Shown in pieces: positions 1 to 11,663 of a DNA stretch of 38,240 nt. The notes under the pieces are model-generated. The model made no database searches. It was not told where the DNA came from and was given only the letters and a program-made list of their open reading frames with translations. The stretch comes from Paludibacter sp. (GTDB lineage: Bacteria; Bacteroidota; Bacteroidia; Bacteroidales; Paludibacteraceae), in NCBI GenBank assembly GCA_013426815.1, contig JACDZH010000007.1, forward strand, positions 1-38,240. The letters run 5' to 3'. The position numbers were made by a program, and so were the translations under genes. Numbering within the stretch: the first letter of the stretch is position 1; each line of letters starts with the position of its first letter.

Positions 1-118
1 GACCTTATAACAACAATAAATTTTTAAATACCGCTTTTAGCGGACAACAATGTATTGAAAAATAATATTTAATAAACAGAAACTCGAATAAAAAAACTTT
101 TTATTAATTTATTTCTGA

Positions 119-1906
119 CTAAACTCCACCTATCTTTCGATTCACAATCTCCAAAATCTGACTTTCCAACTCGATGGTATTTTGTTCCATTTCAGTAACT
201 TTTTTAAGCAGTTGAGTCACAAATTCTTTGTCCGTCAGACTACCTGCATTGATTTTTACATTGAGTGCAGCCCCTAAAACTGCAGATCGTGCAGCAAGTA
301 CTCCAACTCCCGCATCTGAAACCGAATTCGGATTACCGGTTTGAGCCATTTCCATCATTACTTCCATCGATTCGTAACTGACCTGCATTACTCTGAACGG
401 AATTTCCATGGCTTTTCGGGTGGCATGTTGAATGGCATCTTTTCTTAACTGTTTTTCTTTATCATCTTTTTGGGGAAGCCCATAAGCATTCATAATAGCA
501 TTGAAAGCCTGTGTGTCTTCGTCAATCAGCTGGAGCAATTCATCATGTGCTGTTTTGCCTTTTTCTGCCCAATAGGTAAATTCTTCCCAACGGTCGTCCC
601 AGCCTTTTTTATGAGCCGACAAATTTGCCACCATTGTTCCCAAAGCAGCACCCATGGCACCCATACAGGCAGCGACAGAGCCACCACCGGGTGCAGCCGA
701 TTCGGAAGCTGTTTCGTGTGTAAATTCTCTAACAGTGAAGTCAACCAACTTTTTTGGTGATTCATTTTCCATAAGGTATTCAATAATTTTCTTTTTCGGA
801 TCAAAAGGAGCCAACTCATCCAAACCAAGTGATTTAACAGCAATTTTCAAAATTTCCTTGTCCGAAATACCGGTAGAACGATGTTGTTTACGTAAAAAAT
901 ATTTTCCGACATCGAGCATTGCCTGCAACGGAACAACACCCACCAATTCGGAGCCGGTAACACGAATTCCACGCATAGCTGCCCGTTCACAAGCCAATTC
1001 AAAAACCTGATGCATAGAAACAGCTGTTGTATCGGTGATATTGAACGACAACTGGGCGATGCCGTATTCTTCTATGTACCAACCGATTCCTTTAACACCT
1101 TTCAACAATCCCTGAATGTACACCGGTTGACCATATTCGTCTTTCTCAATTTTTCCTGTCAATGAATTTCCAGCCCTTTTAACACGTCCTTTCTCACGAA
1201 TATCAAAAGCTATTGCATTTGCCCAACGTGTGGAAGTGGTATTGAGATTCACATTGTAGGCTATCAAAAAATTACGGGCACTCACTGCTGTTGCTCCAGT
1301 TTTACATACCTGTTCATTGAATTTAGTCGGACCAGAATCGGGTTTCCATACAGGATTGGCAAGTTTTTGTGGCAATCCTTCGTATTCGCCTGCACGGCAA
1401 TCTGCCAGATTACGGCGTTTTTCTTCTATTGCAGCAAATTCGTAAAAATAAATCGGAATACCCAATTCATTAGCAATACGTTTTCCTAATTTACAGGCAT
1501 ATTCAGCAGTTTCGTCCATGCTAATACCTTTAATTGGAATTAATGGAAGCACATCTGTGGCTCCAAAACGTGGATGTTCACCTTTGTGTTTGCTCATATC
1601 GATAAGCTCTGCAGCCATTTTCACTGCACGAAAAGCCGCTTCACAAACCTGTTTTGGTTCACCTACAAAAGTTACTACAGTGCGGTTCGTGGCTTTTCCG
1701 GGATCAACATCAATGAGTTTCACACCATCTTCCGATTTAATCACTTCGAGAATTTTATTGATAATTCCCATATCACGACCCTCGCTGAAATTGGGAACGC
1801 ATTCAATGATTTGAAGCCCTCCTGAATCCCCCCGCTGGTGGAAATTTTGGATTAGCTCTGATTTTACATTCTCTTTAGATAAAGATTGATTTGATTCGTG
1901 TTTCAT
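119..1906 (-). CDS. ftcD: Bifunctional glutamate formimidoyltransferase / formimidoyltetrahydrofolate cyclodeaminase
   Basis: ORF has IECVPNFSEGRD...HPRFGATDVLPLIPI (formiminotransferase) and a C-terminal cyclodeaminase domain (TASESAAPGGGSVAACMGAMGAAL). The ORF opens at 1963; the start is uncertain (Met at 1906 used here; homology begins near 1807). Confidence 0.93.
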   Translation of the reverse strand: MKHESNQSLSKENVKSELIQNFHQRGDSGGLQIIECVPNFSEGRDMGIINKILEVIKSEDGVKLIDVDPGKATNRTVVTFVGEPKQVCEAAFRAVKMAAELIDMSKHKGEHPRFGATDVLPLIPIKGISMDETAEYACKLGKRIANELGIPIYFYEFAAIEEKRRNLADCRAGEYEGLPQKLANPVWKPDSGPTKFNEQVCKTGATAVSARNFLIAYNVNLNTTSTRWANAIAFDIREKGRVKRAGNSLTGKIEKDEYGQPVYIQGLLKGVKGIGWYIEEYGIAQLSFNITDTTAVSMHQVFELACERAAMRGIRVTGSELVGVVPLQAMLDVGKYFLRKQHRSTGISDKEILKIAVKSLGLDELAPFDPKKKIIEYLMENESPKKLVDFTVREFTHETASESAAPGGGSVAACMGAMGAALGTMVANLSAHKKGWDDRWEEFTYWAEKGKTAHDELLQLIDEDTQAFNAIMNAYGLPQKDDKEKQLRKDAIQHATRKAMEIPFRVMQVSYESMEVMMEMAQTGNPNSVSDAGVGVLAARSAVLGAALNVKINAGSLTDKEFVTQLLKKVTEMEQNTIELESQILEIVNRKIGGV

Positions 1907-1985
1907 ATTATTTTGTTGCTTGTTTGCTAGCATTTTAGAACTTCCGTTCTTAAAGTCCCACATCGGTGAATTTTGGTGGCTTATT

Positions 1986-3218
1986 TTAGAGGGCTTGTTT
2001 CCCTGTCTTCCATACTTTACCAGGTCTTAATTCTCCTTGTCGGTAGATTATTTCCCGAAAATCATTCGTTTTAAATGCAATAAAATCGGCGATATAACCT
2101 TGTTTTAAAATTCCCCTGTCCTGTTTTTTTAAGGCATTAGCGGCTCTGCAAGTCAGTGCAGCAAGTACTTCTGCTGAAGTCAGTTTTTCATAAACTCCCA
2201 ACAAAGCTGCTTCTACCAATAAATTTCCCATTGGTGCAGAACCTGGATTCCAGTCGGAAGCAATAACCAGTGAAGTTTCGGCATCAAGTAATTGGTGTGC
2301 GGGTGCAAAAGGTTCGCCCAATCCAATAGATGCACCCGGCAATACAACAGGAATGACATTCCTCATTGCCAAAAAAGCAATTTCCGCCTTATTTGCTGCT
2401 TCCAGATGATCGATACTCAACGCCTGAACTTCGTTTGCCAATGCTACAGCACCAACACTAACACTAAACTGGTCGCCGTGAATCGTAATATCAAAACCCA
2501 TTTCTTTTGCTTTCATCAAATATTTTCTGGCTGCTGTAACTGAGAAAGCACTTTTTTCAATAAAAATATCAATTCGATTTGATAATTTTCTTTTCTTTAT
2601 TTCGGGCAATAATTTTTCTATAATATGTTGCAAATATTCATTTTCGTTACCTTTAAAATCTTTTGGTAAAATGTGTGCTGCAAGACAAGTTGGAATTAAA
2701 TCGGCAATTGAATTGCTATCTGCGAGTTTTATTGCTTCCAGTATTTTTAACTCCTGTTCAATCGATAATCCATATCCACTTTTTACCTCAATAGTTGTAA
2801 CGCCCTGTTCCAGTAGTTTTTGTGCACGTTGAGTGGTTAATTCAGCCAGTTCGGCAATCGATGCTTCACGTGTTTTCTGAACGGTACTCCAAATTCCACC
2901 ACCCGATTCAGCAATTTCGAGGTAACTTTTTCCGGCAAGGCGCATGTCATAGTCAGTTGCCCGTGATCCCGCCCAACAAATATGGGTATGAACATCAATC
3001 ATTCCGGGCAAACCGACAAAATCACCTTCTAATAATTCAATATTGGCATCCGAAAATAGGACTTTTAACTGTTCAAAATTACCAACTGCAACTATCTTTC
3101 CATTGTGATGCACAATTCCACCATCAGGAATGATTTCCATTTGTTCATCGGATAAATGACCTTTTTCGGGCAATTTATCCATGGTAAGCAATTGTTTGAA
3201 AGGTCCGGTAAGTATCAT
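1986..3218 (-). CDS. hutI: Imidazolonepropionase
   Basis: 410 aa amidohydrolase: [41 protein letters not shown]. It sits in a hut cluster and overlaps the hutU stop by 4 bp. Confidence 0.95.
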   Translation of the reverse strand: MILTGPFKQLLTMDKLPEKGHLSDEQMEIIPDGGIVHHNGKIVAVGNFEQLKVLFSDANIELLEGDFVGLPGMIDVHTHICWAGSRATDYDMRLAGKSYLEIAESGGGIWSTVQKTREASIAELAELTTQRAQKLLEQGVTTIEVKSGYGLSIEQELKILEAIKLADSNSIADLIPTCLAAHILPKDFKGNENEYLQHIIEKLLPEIKKRKLSNRIDIFIEKSAFSVTAARKYLMKAKEMGFDITIHGDQFSVSVGAVALANEVQALSIDHLEAANKAEIAFLAMRNVIPVVLPGASIGLGEPFAPAHQLLDAETSLVIASDWNPGSAPMGNLLVEAALLGVYEKLTSAEVLAALTCRAANALKKQDRGILKQGYIADFIAFKTNDFREIIYRQGELRPGKVWKTGKQAL

Positions 3219-4891
3219 AAATTAAAATTCATATCAAATTTTCTTCTGTTTTCTATAGCAATTTCATATCCTGCGTCGGCATGACGATAAATTCCCATTG
3301 CCGGATCGTTGTACAAAACACGACTCAGGCATTCGGCTGCCCTGTCGGTTCCATCGGCTATTACTACCATGCCCGCATGTTGTGAATAACCAATGCCAAC
3401 ACCGCCACCGTGATGGAACGAAACCCAAGTTGCACCACCGCCTGTATTTGCCATTAAATTGAGCAATGGCCAGTCGGAAACGGCGTCACTGCCATCCAAC
3501 ATTCCTTCCGTTTCACGATTGGGTGAAGCTACCGAGCCACAATCCAGATGATCGCGTCCAATAACAATCGGTGCTTTTACTTTTCCTTCTTTTACCAATT
3601 GATTAAACATCAAACCTGCTTTTTCGCGTTCACTCATTCCCAACCAACAAATACGACTTGGCAATCCCTGAAATGGAACTTTTTCCTGTGCTTCTGTCAG
3701 CCATTTAATTAAATGCTCATTTTCAGAAAAAAGTTTCATTAATTCTCTGTCTGTAGTAAAAATATCTTCAGGATCGCCCGAAAGTGCCACCCAGCGAAAG
3801 GGACCTTTGCCATCGCAGAAAAGCGGACGAATAAATTTAGGAACAAAACCATCATAATCGAAAGCATGTATTTCGCCACCCTGATGAGCAAACTCACGCA
3901 AGTTATTTCCATAATCGAATGTTATGCTCCCCCGTTTTTGCATTTCGAGCATGAAACCCACATGACGTGCCATGCTTTTCAGCGAACGCTCTTTATATGC
4001 TGTCGGGTTTGATTTTCTCATTTCATAAGCTTCTTTCAGGGTCAATCCATTGGGAACATATCCGTGCAACGGATCGTGAGCCGAAGTCTGATCGGTAAGA
4101 ATATCTGGAATAATGCTGTCGCTCAATAGTTTTTCTAGAACATCGCCAATATCGCCTACTAATCCTACCGAAAGCACTTCTCCTTTTTCTTTGGCTTCAA
4201 GAATCCAGCCTATTGCTTCACTGTAATCCGAAGTCATTTTATCGAGATACCGCGTATCCAGCCGTTTTTTTATTCGTTCAGCATCCACATCCACACCGAG
4301 AAAAACAGCTCCTGCCATAGTTGCAGCGAGTGGTTGAGCGCCACTCATTCCTCCAATTCCTCCCGAAACAATTAGTTTTGAATTTAAATTTCCGTTGAAA
4401 TATTTTCTGCCACACTCCACAAATGTTTCAAAAGTTCCTTGCAAAATTCCCTGTGAACCAATGTAAATCCAACTACCGGCAGTCATTTGCCCATACATCA
4501 TCAAACCTCTCGATTTCAATTCTTCGAAATGCTCCCAAGTTGCCCAGGCAGGAACGAGGTTGCTATTGGCAATCATCACCCGTGGTGCCTGTGGATGTGA
4601 CCGAACCAATCCAATCGGTTTGCCGGATTGAACCAAAAGTGAAACATTTTCATCCATTTCGAGTAGAATTCGAATAATTTCTTTTACTGCATCGGTATTA
4701 CGGGCAGCCTGTCCTGTTCCACCATACACAATCAGGTTCGCGGGATCTTCGGCCACTTCAGCGTCCAGATTATTCAGGAACATCCGTAACGGTGCTTCCG
4801 TTTGCCATGACCTCGCTTGCAACTGATTTCCTGTCGGAGCTTTATAATGCGGATGGGAAGCGTATTTCTCAATAAATTCCGAATAATTCAT
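3215..4891 (-). CDS. hutU: Urocanate hydratase
   Basis: [64 protein letters not shown]. Start chosen at [14 protein letters not shown]; the ORF opens at 4912. Confidence 0.95.
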   Translation of the reverse strand: MNYSEFIEKYASHPHYKAPTGNQLQARSWQTEAPLRMFLNNLDAEVAEDPANLIVYGGTGQAARNTDAVKEIIRILLEMDENVSLLVQSGKPIGLVRSHPQAPRVMIANSNLVPAWATWEHFEELKSRGLMMYGQMTAGSWIYIGSQGILQGTFETFVECGRKYFNGNLNSKLIVSGGIGGMSGAQPLAATMAGAVFLGVDVDAERIKKRLDTRYLDKMTSDYSEAIGWILEAKEKGEVLSVGLVGDIGDVLEKLLSDSIIPDILTDQTSAHDPLHGYVPNGLTLKEAYEMRKSNPTAYKERSLKSMARHVGFMLEMQKRGSITFDYGNNLREFAHQGGEIHAFDYDGFVPKFIRPLFCDGKGPFRWVALSGDPEDIFTTDRELMKLFSENEHLIKWLTEAQEKVPFQGLPSRICWLGMSEREKAGLMFNQLVKEGKVKAPIVIGRDHLDCGSVASPNRETEGMLDGSDAVSDWPLLNLMANTGGGATWVSFHHGGGVGIGYSQHAGMVVIADGTDRAAECLSRVLYNDPAMGIYRHADAGYEIAIENRRKFDMNFNL

Positions 4892-6461
4892 GATTTTCGT
4901 TTTTAAAATCAATATGATGTTTCACGACACTCTGATTCAAGTGACTTATAATGCGTTTTGACTGAATCAACCCAATGGCTTTTTCAATGTCGTCGGAGAA
5001 TATCCGGTCGGTATCGGCAAAGGGAATTTGTTCACGTATCAGTTTGTGGGCTTCTTCGACCAACACACCCGACTTCAGCGGTCGGCGAAAATCGAATCCT
5101 TGTGCAGCTGTCAGCATTTCGATAGCCAGAATTTTTTCAAGATTAGCAACAATACGCAGGCTTTTGCGAACGCCGATAGAACCCATGCTCACATGGTCTT
5201 CCTGACCGAGCGAAGTGGGAATACTGTCGGCACTGGCAGGAAAACACTGTGTTTTATTTTCGCTTACCAATGCTGCTGTGGTATATTGTAAAATCATAAA
5301 TCCCGAATTCAGTCCGGTGTGTTTCATAAGTAATTTTGGTAATCCGGGAACACTTTCCATCATCGACAAATAAACCCGACGATCGGCAATATTACCCAAT
5401 TCGGCTGCTGCCAGTCCGGCATAATCGATGGGCATGGCAATGGGTTGACCATGGAAATGCCCACCACTAATGGTTTTATCTTCAGAAAAAATAATGGGAT
5501 TGTCGGTAACCGAGTTAATTTCTATAAGAATGGTTTCTTTCAGATGCAGCCAGGCATTGCGCGAAGCACCATGAACCTGCGGAATGCAGCGCAGCGAATA
5601 TGGATCTTGAACCCGGTGGCAATTTTTATGCGAAGTGACAATTTGTGAATGATGAAGCAGTGCCCGCATGCGTTTTGCCACATACAAACTGCCGGAATAG
5701 GGTCGGAGATTGTGCAATTCTTCATCAAAACATTTGACAGAACCCATCATGGCTTCGTGGTCGATGGCTGCAATGATATCGGCATGATCGAGGCAATTCT
5801 GGAATTTTTCCAACAAAATAACCGCATGAGCACTTATAAACTGCGTTCCGTTTATCAACGCTAAACCTTCTTTTGGTCCCAAATCAACCGGTTTCATGCT
5901 CAACAGTTCCAAAACTTCGGACATAGGTTTTAGCTGGTTTTTATACCAAACATTTCCCAATCCAACAAGTGGCAGAAATAAATGCGAAAGTGGTGCCAAA
6001 TCGCCGGATGCACCGACAGAACCCTGTTCGGGCACATAAGGAATAACATCATTATCGATATGCCAAAAAATACGTTCGATAGTTTCGATGGCAATGCCCG
6101 AATATCCTTTGCACAAGGCGTGAACCTTGAGTATCAACATCAGACTAGCAATTTCCTTGTCAATCGGGTTACCAACACCTACACTGTGGCTCATCAACAG
6201 GTTGTACTGGAGTTTTCGGGTATCTTGTTTGCCAATCAATGTAGTGCACAATGGTCCGAAACCGGTATTTATGCCATATACTATTTTCCGTTTGCTAACA
6301 ATCTGTTGCACTACCTCTCTGTTCATCTGTACTTTAGCCTGTACTTCAGCAGTCAAAATTCCTTTTTCAATACCACGGGCTAAGTTGAGTGCATTTCCAA
6401 TGGTCATCGAATCTTCGCCGTAACGAAATTCTTTCAACTTTTTATCTTTTAGCATGTGCAT
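4869..6461 (-). CDS. hutH: Histidine ammonia-lyase
   Basis: MIO-forming Ala-Ser-Gly motif in [27 protein letters not shown]; start overlaps the upstream end of hutU. Confidence 0.95.
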   Translation of the reverse strand: MHMLKDKKLKEFRYGEDSMTIGNALNLARGIEKGILTAEVQAKVQMNREVVQQIVSKRKIVYGINTGFGPLCTTLIGKQDTRKLQYNLLMSHSVGVGNPIDKEIASLMLILKVHALCKGYSGIAIETIERIFWHIDNDVIPYVPEQGSVGASGDLAPLSHLFLPLVGLGNVWYKNQLKPMSEVLELLSMKPVDLGPKEGLALINGTQFISAHAVILLEKFQNCLDHADIIAAIDHEAMMGSVKCFDEELHNLRPYSGSLYVAKRMRALLHHSQIVTSHKNCHRVQDPYSLRCIPQVHGASRNAWLHLKETILIEINSVTDNPIIFSEDKTISGGHFHGQPIAMPIDYAGLAAAELGNIADRRVYLSMMESVPGLPKLLMKHTGLNSGFMILQYTTAALVSENKTQCFPASADSIPTSLGQEDHVSMGSIGVRKSLRIVANLEKILAIEMLTAAQGFDFRRPLKSGVLVEEAHKLIREQIPFADTDRIFSDDIEKAIGLIQSKRIISHLNQSVVKHHIDFKNENHELFGIY

Positions 6462-6773
6462 TTCAGTCCTGAATTAAGGGTTATCAGCTTGCTTTGATAT
6501 CAATTAAAATGAAATTTCTCTGAGGAATCACACTTTTAAAACATAAAAATGCAAATTCATTCCAATTACATGCAAATATATAGATTGTTTTTTACAAATA
6601 GAATTAAAACAGTAAATATCAGTATTTTTTTTTCGGAATTCAGCTAGATAAGTTGAACTAACAAAAAGTAGAATTTTAATGACATAAATTGAAGTTAAAA
6701 TTAATTCATAAGATGCAAAACGGAATATACCAGATAGATAATCAGAAATAAATTCTAGTGTTTCTATTGCACA

Positions 6774-6811
6774 AAAAAAGACCATATCGAATACCGATAT
6801 GGTCTTTTTTT
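6774..6811. terminator. Bidirectional rho-independent-type terminator downstream of frdB
   Basis: AAAAAAAGACCATATCGaataCCGATATGGTCTTTTTTT, a near-perfect hairpin with A and T tracts on both sides. Confidence 0.85.
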
Positions 6812-6830
6812 ATTATTATTAAGCAGGTAA

Positions 6831-7586
6831 TTAATCTTTAAATTTAGCACTTAAAAATTCACGGTTCAAGCGGGCAATATGCGAAATAGAAATGGCTTTG
6901 GGGCATTCGGCTTCGCAAGCTCCGGTATTGGTACAATTACCGAAACCAAGTTCATCCATTTTGGCTACCATGGCTTTAGCACGATGTGCTGCTTCCACTT
7001 TTCCCTGTGGTAGTAATGCCAGTTGACTTACTTTAGCTGCTACAAACAACATGGCTGAACCGTTTTTACAGGTAGCGGCACAGGCTCCACAACCAATGCA
7101 CGAAGCTGCGTCCATTGCCTCGTCGGCAAAAACTTTCGAAATCGGAATTGCATTTCCATCAGGTACGCCACCGGTATTGACAGATACATAACCTCCGGCT
7201 TGAATTATTTTATCAAAAGCGCCACGATCGACCATCAAATCTTTGATTACAGGAAATGCCGCCGAACGCCAAGGCTCAATTGTAATGGTTTGACCGTTGT
7301 GAAAACGACGAATATGAAGCTGGCAAGTTGTGGTTTCACCATCAAGTCCGTGCGGATGACCATTAATAAACAAACTACACATTCCACAAATTCCTTCGCG
7401 GCAATCATGATCAAATGCAATTGGTTCTTTGCGTTCTTTAACTAATTTTTCATTCAGAATGTCGAGCATTTCGAGGAATGAATTATCGGTCGATACATTG
7501 TCCAATTTATAAGTTTCGAATTCGCCTTTTACTTTAGGACCGGCTTGACGCCAAATTTTTAACGTTAAATTTATATTTTTTTCCAT
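6831..7586 (-). CDS. frdB: Succinate dehydrogenase/fumarate reductase iron-sulfur subunit
   Basis: [19 protein letters not shown] (2Fe-2S) and [19 protein letters not shown] / [16 protein letters not shown] cysteine clusters. Confidence 0.93.
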   Translation of the reverse strand: MEKNINLTLKIWRQAGPKVKGEFETYKLDNVSTDNSFLEMLDILNEKLVKERKEPIAFDHDCREGICGMCSLFINGHPHGLDGETTTCQLHIRRFHNGQTITIEPWRSAAFPVIKDLMVDRGAFDKIIQAGGYVSVNTGGVPDGNAIPISKVFADEAMDAASCIGCGACAATCKNGSAMLFVAAKVSQLALLPQGKVEAAHRAKAMVAKMDELGFGNCTNTGACEAECPKAISISHIARLNREFLSAKFKD

Positions 7587-7594
7587 GGGAATAT

Positions 7595-8109
7595 AGTTAC
7601 GAGTTACAAGTTACGAGTTACAAGTTTAAAGAACCGGAAGCTGGTAGTGTAACAGTTATTAGTAATTTATTTATTATATTTCTGTACGAACTTTAATAGA
7701 TTTAATATGCGAAGAAGTCATTTTTATTATTTCGAAAACAAGAATCTGAATTTGTTCAGATTTTTCTTTTTCTAAAAAATCTAACTCTTGGGAAATAATA
7801 ATTTGTGTTTCTAGTTCAGAGGCTGAGCCCAAGCAAATATAAAGAAAATGAACCAATTCCTTATCGGAATTTCGGCCACAACCTTCAGCAATATTTGAAG
7901 GTATTGAAACTGCAGCTCTTCTCATTTGCGATACCAATCCAAATTGTTCGTTGGTCGGAAACGAACTAGTGATTTCATAGATTAATTTCACTAAATCAAT
8001 TCCCTTTTGCCAAACTTTTAGATCTTTATGACTGGTCATATGCTAATCATTTATCTACTTTTAAATGAAAACCTCTTTTCTTGTAACTAGTAACTTGTAA
8101 CTAGTTACT
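7595..8109. mobile_element. TIR-bounded four-helix-bundle (S23/IVP-like) element
   Basis: Left end 7595-7624 AGTTACGAGTTACAAGTTACGAGTTACAAG. Right end 8080-8109, reverse-complemented, is AGTAACTAGTTACAAGTTACTAGTTACAAG (27/30 identical). The pair encloses a single four-helix-bundle ORF. Confidence 0.7.
7674..8039 (-). CDS. Four helix bundle protein (23S rRNA intervening-sequence/S23 family)
   Basis: MTSHKDLKVWQKGIDLVKLIYEIT...FPTNEQFGLVSQMRRAAVSIPSNIAEGCGRNSDKELVHFLYICLGSASELETQIIIS is the characteristic family signature. Confidence 0.9.
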   Translation of the reverse strand: MTSHKDLKVWQKGIDLVKLIYEITSSFPTNEQFGLVSQMRRAAVSIPSNIAEGCGRNSDKELVHFLYICLGSASELETQIIISQELDFLEKEKSEQIQILVFEIIKMTSSHIKSIKVRTEI

Positions 8110-8112
8110 ATC

Positions 8113-10089
8113 TTACGCCTTATAATTCCGTTGTTGACGATGAACAAATTCATAATCGAGTGCTTCTTTCAGCAATTCGGGTTCTTCACCTTCGCCATTG
8201 AATTTCCAACATGAAGCAAATGAGAATTCTTCGTCGTTACGAAGTGCTTCACCATCCGGTGTTTGGTATTCTTCGCGAAAGTGACCGCCACACGATTCTT
8301 CGCGCATCAAAGCGTCACGGGCAATGAGTTCGCCGATTTCGATAAAATCGGCCATACGTAAGGCTTTTTCGAGTTCCACATTCAAATCGGTACTTACACC
8401 CGGAACATACACTTTTGTCCAGAATTCATGACGAACTGCTTTTATTTTTTCCAATGCTGTTTCCAAACCTGCTTTGTTACGTCCCATACCTACAAAATCC
8501 CACATGATTAAACCCAATTCACGATGAATAGAATCGACAGATGTATCACCCTGAATTTTCATGATTTTTTCGATTTTGGCGCGAATCCCTTTTTCGGCTT
8601 GGTCAAACTCTGGTAAATCGGTACTTAAACGTGGTACTTGAATCTGATCGGCTAAATAATTCTGAATGGTATATGGTAATACAAAATATCCATCGGCCAA
8701 ACCCTGCATCAAAGCCGAAGCACCCAAACGGTTTGCACCATGATCGGAAAAATTGGCTTCACCAATACAGAATAAACCTTTGACCGAAGTTTGTAATTCG
8801 TAATCCACCCAAACGCCACCCATTGTGTAGTGAATGGCCGGATAAATCATCATAGGCATTTTATATGGATTTTCGTCAACAATTTTTTCATACATTTGGA
8901 AAAGGTTTCCGTAACGGGCACGGATAGTATTTTCACCTAAACGCTCGATGGACGAAGAAAAATCAAGATAAACAGCCAAACCGGTATTACCAACTCCATA
9001 ACCTGCATCGCAACGTTCTTTGGCAGCACGTGAAGCCACATCGCGGGGCACTAAGTTACCAAAAGCAGGATAACGGCGTTCGAGGTAATAATCGCGTTCA
9101 TCTTCTTTCAAATCGGTTGCTTTTTTCTTTCCGGCACGGATAGCTTCAGCATCCTCTTTCAGTTTTGGCACCCAAATACGACCATCGTTACGCAATGATT
9201 CCGACATCAAAGTCAGTTTCGATTGAGTTTCGCCGTGAACCGGAATACAGGTCGGGTGAATTTGACAATAGGCAGGATTTGAAATATATGCTCCTTTTTT
9301 ATACATTTGAACCGCAGCCGATGCATTTGAAGTCATGGCATTGGTCGAAAGGAAAAAAGTATTTCCGTAACCACCGCTTCCAACTACCACCGCATGCGCA
9401 AAAAATCTTTCAATTTTGCCCGAAACCAAATTACGGGCAATAATACCACGGGCACGACCATCGATAATTACAACATCCAACATTTCGTAACGCGAAAACA
9501 ATTTGACAGCTCCTTTGCCTACCTGACGGCTTAAAGCCGAATATGCACCAAGTAATAATTGTTGTCCGGTTTGTCCTTTTGCATAAAAAGTACGCGAAAC
9601 CTGAGCTCCACCAAATGAACGGTTGTCGAGCAAGCCGCCATATTCACGGGCAAATGGAACACCTTGTGCCACACATTGGTCGATAATTCCGTTGGACACT
9701 TCGGCCAAACGATATACATTGGCTTCGCGGGCGCGATAATCGCCACCTTTGATAGTATCGTAGAAAAGACGGTAAACCGAGTCGCCATCGTTTTGATAAT
9801 TTTTTGCAGCATTGATACCACCTTGTGCAGCAATAGAATGCGCACGACGGGGAGAATCCTGAATACAAAAGTTTAATACATTGAAACCCAATTCGGCCAT
9901 CGACGCAGCAGCCGAAGAACCGGCAAGTCCAGTACCGACAACGATAATATCCAATCGACGTTTATTGGATGGATTTACTAATTTTTGATGGGCTTTGTAA
10001 TTACTCCATTTTTCAGCTAAAACACCCTCCGGAATTCTAGCATCTATTTTTGTTGCTTCTACCGCAGTAGATTCTTGTTTCTTTGCCAT
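8113..10089 (-). CDS. frdA: Succinate dehydrogenase/fumarate reductase flavoprotein subunit
   Basis: [66 protein letters not shown]. Confidence 0.95.
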   Translation of the reverse strand: MAKKQESTAVEATKIDARIPEGVLAEKWSNYKAHQKLVNPSNKRRLDIIVVGTGLAGSSAAASMAELGFNVLNFCIQDSPRRAHSIAAQGGINAAKNYQNDGDSVYRLFYDTIKGGDYRAREANVYRLAEVSNGIIDQCVAQGVPFAREYGGLLDNRSFGGAQVSRTFYAKGQTGQQLLLGAYSALSRQVGKGAVKLFSRYEMLDVVIIDGRARGIIARNLVSGKIERFFAHAVVVGSGGYGNTFFLSTNAMTSNASAAVQMYKKGAYISNPAYCQIHPTCIPVHGETQSKLTLMSESLRNDGRIWVPKLKEDAEAIRAGKKKATDLKEDERDYYLERRYPAFGNLVPRDVASRAAKERCDAGYGVGNTGLAVYLDFSSSIERLGENTIRARYGNLFQMYEKIVDENPYKMPMMIYPAIHYTMGGVWVDYELQTSVKGLFCIGEANFSDHGANRLGASALMQGLADGYFVLPYTIQNYLADQIQVPRLSTDLPEFDQAEKGIRAKIEKIMKIQGDTSVDSIHRELGLIMWDFVGMGRNKAGLETALEKIKAVRHEFWTKVYVPGVSTDLNVELEKALRMADFIEIGELIARDALMREESCGGHFREEYQTPDGEALRNDEEFSFASCWKFNGEGEEPELLKEALDYEFVHRQQRNYKA

Positions 10090-10118
10090 AATTTAATTTA
10101 CAATTTTAGAATTTACAA

Positions 10119-10790
10119 TTAGGTTGCACACCCAAATAAGTAATAAACAGGGATAGACATAAACATCAAAATCACTATGGATGAAATTATATTTGCAAAC
10201 ATTTTTACACGTGGCAACCAAGTTCTATTATTCAAACCCAATGTATGCAATGCACTCCAAACTCCATGTGTAATGTGAAACCACAGTGCCGACAGCCATA
10301 CAATGTAAAGCACGCAATATGCCCAATTACTAAATAAATCTTCTACATAAGCAGCACCATTGGCTGGGTCAAATTGTCCGGTATGAATACCACTAATTTC
10401 TGCAAATTGCATTTTGTACCAAAAGTTAAACATGTGTAAGCCAAGGAAACCGAGCACAATAATTCCCAACACCAACATGTTTTGAGAAGCCCAATCCACA
10501 CTTTTTTGATTTTTAGTTACAGAGTACTTCTGTTGGCCTCGTGCCCTCATATTCTGAAAAGTAAGATACAGAGCATACAAAATGTGAAAAACAAAACCAG
10601 CTGCCAGCATACTTGTACCTACTAAAGCATACCAATTTGCGCCTAGAAATGCACAGATAGCATTATATCCTTCGGGCGAAATAATCACCACAATATTCAT
10701 AATGCTGTGAAACAATAAAAATATCACGAGAAACACCCCCGTGATACTCATAATAAGCTTTCGCCCAATTGAGGAGTCAAGTAACCACAT
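10119..10790 (-). CDS. frdC: Succinate dehydrogenase/fumarate reductase cytochrome b subunit
   Basis: MWLLDSSIGRKLIMSITGVFLVIFLLFHSIMN, multiple TM helices with conserved His; directly upstream of frdA. Confidence 0.9.
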   Translation of the reverse strand: MWLLDSSIGRKLIMSITGVFLVIFLLFHSIMNIVVIISPEGYNAICAFLGANWYALVGTSMLAAGFVFHILYALYLTFQNMRARGQQKYSVTKNQKSVDWASQNMLVLGIIVLGFLGLHMFNFWYKMQFAEISGIHTGQFDPANGAAYVEDLFSNWAYCVLYIVWLSALWFHITHGVWSALHTLGLNNRTWLPRVKMFANIISSIVILMFMSIPVYYLFGCAT

Positions 10791-10889
10791 AAATTTTTGT
10801 TTTAGTTTATATTATATAGGAGTTTGTATATTATTTAATACGCTGAAATACAAAATAATAATTCCAAACAATTCTCTCTAAAAGTGATA

Positions 10890-10919
10890 CAAAAGTAGTA
10901 AATTGTTTCGACATTACAA
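10890..10919 (-). promoter_or_regulatory. Bacteroidetes-type promoter of frdCAB
   Basis: Reverse complement reads TTG-N19-TACTTTTG, matching TTTG/TAnnTTTG, upstream of frdC. Confidence 0.55.
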
Positions 10920-10981
10920 GCTATTACAGAAAAAAATCTTTAATTATATGGGCTGTTATTATTACTTGTAAAATTTGATAA

Positions 10982-11608
10982 TTACCTATCTTTATATGCT
11001 TCAATAATAGCTTTTACTCCATCGGGCGAAACTCGTCCGTACACTTTTTCACCAACCAGAATTACCGGTGCCAATCCACATGCACCCACGCAGCGCAAGC
11101 AACTTATCGAGAATTTACCATCTGTTGAAGTTTCGCCAACTGAAATACCCAATTGTCGTTTGAACTCTTCAAGTACTTTTTCCGCACCTCTTACATAACA
11201 TGCAGTTCCTGTACAAATTGAAATTGGAAAACGACCTTTTGGAATCATAGTGAAATAGGAGTAAAAAGTAACCACGCCATAAACACGTGCAGTTGAAATA
11301 TTCAACGAATGAGCGATTACTTCCTGTACTTCAGCTGGTAAATAACCAAAAGCCTGTTGAGTTTGATGTAGTACATTGATAAGTTCTCCTGCTTCATTAT
11401 TAAATAATTGACAGATTTCCTTTATTTTGTTAATTTTGTCATCTGATAGACGAAACTTAACTTTTACTTTATCTTTATCTGCTGAAGCATACGTATACAT
11501 AGTCGATGTTTTATCTAATTTTTGTATTATTTCACCAGCTTCCTTCGACGTTTTTATTGCATCTCCTGTTTTAATTGTATTATCCTCAGATATTATTTTG
11601 CTAATCAT
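10982..11608 (-). CDS. NuoE-like [2Fe-2S] subunit of NAD(P)-linked [FeFe] hydrogenase (HndA/HydC-like)
   Basis: CTGTACYVRGAEKVLEEF...SCLRCVGACGLAPVILVGEKVYG; adjacent to the other hydrogenase subunits. Confidence 0.88.
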   Translation of the reverse strand: MISKIISEDNTIKTGDAIKTSKEAGEIIQKLDKTSTMYTYASADKDKVKVKFRLSDDKINKIKEICQLFNNEAGELINVLHQTQQAFGYLPAEVQEVIAHSLNISTARVYGVVTFYSYFTMIPKGRFPISICTGTACYVRGAEKVLEEFKRQLGISVGETSTDGKFSISCLRCVGACGLAPVILVGEKVYGRVSPDGVKAIIEAYKDR

Positions 11609-11663
11609 ACGACTGAATTTTATAATTATTTTTCTGTGTTAAAAGACTTTTATCTATTGTAAA

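Noticed and set aside
470-5864. Many ORFs of 60-130 aa opposite the hut genes
   Set aside because: They lie antisense to well-supported conserved CDSs, have no recognisable motifs, and are expected shadow ORFs.
6528-6785. 85-aa minus-strand ORF between hutH and frdB
   Set aside because: AT-rich low-complexity translation with no domain features, overlapping the frdB terminator.
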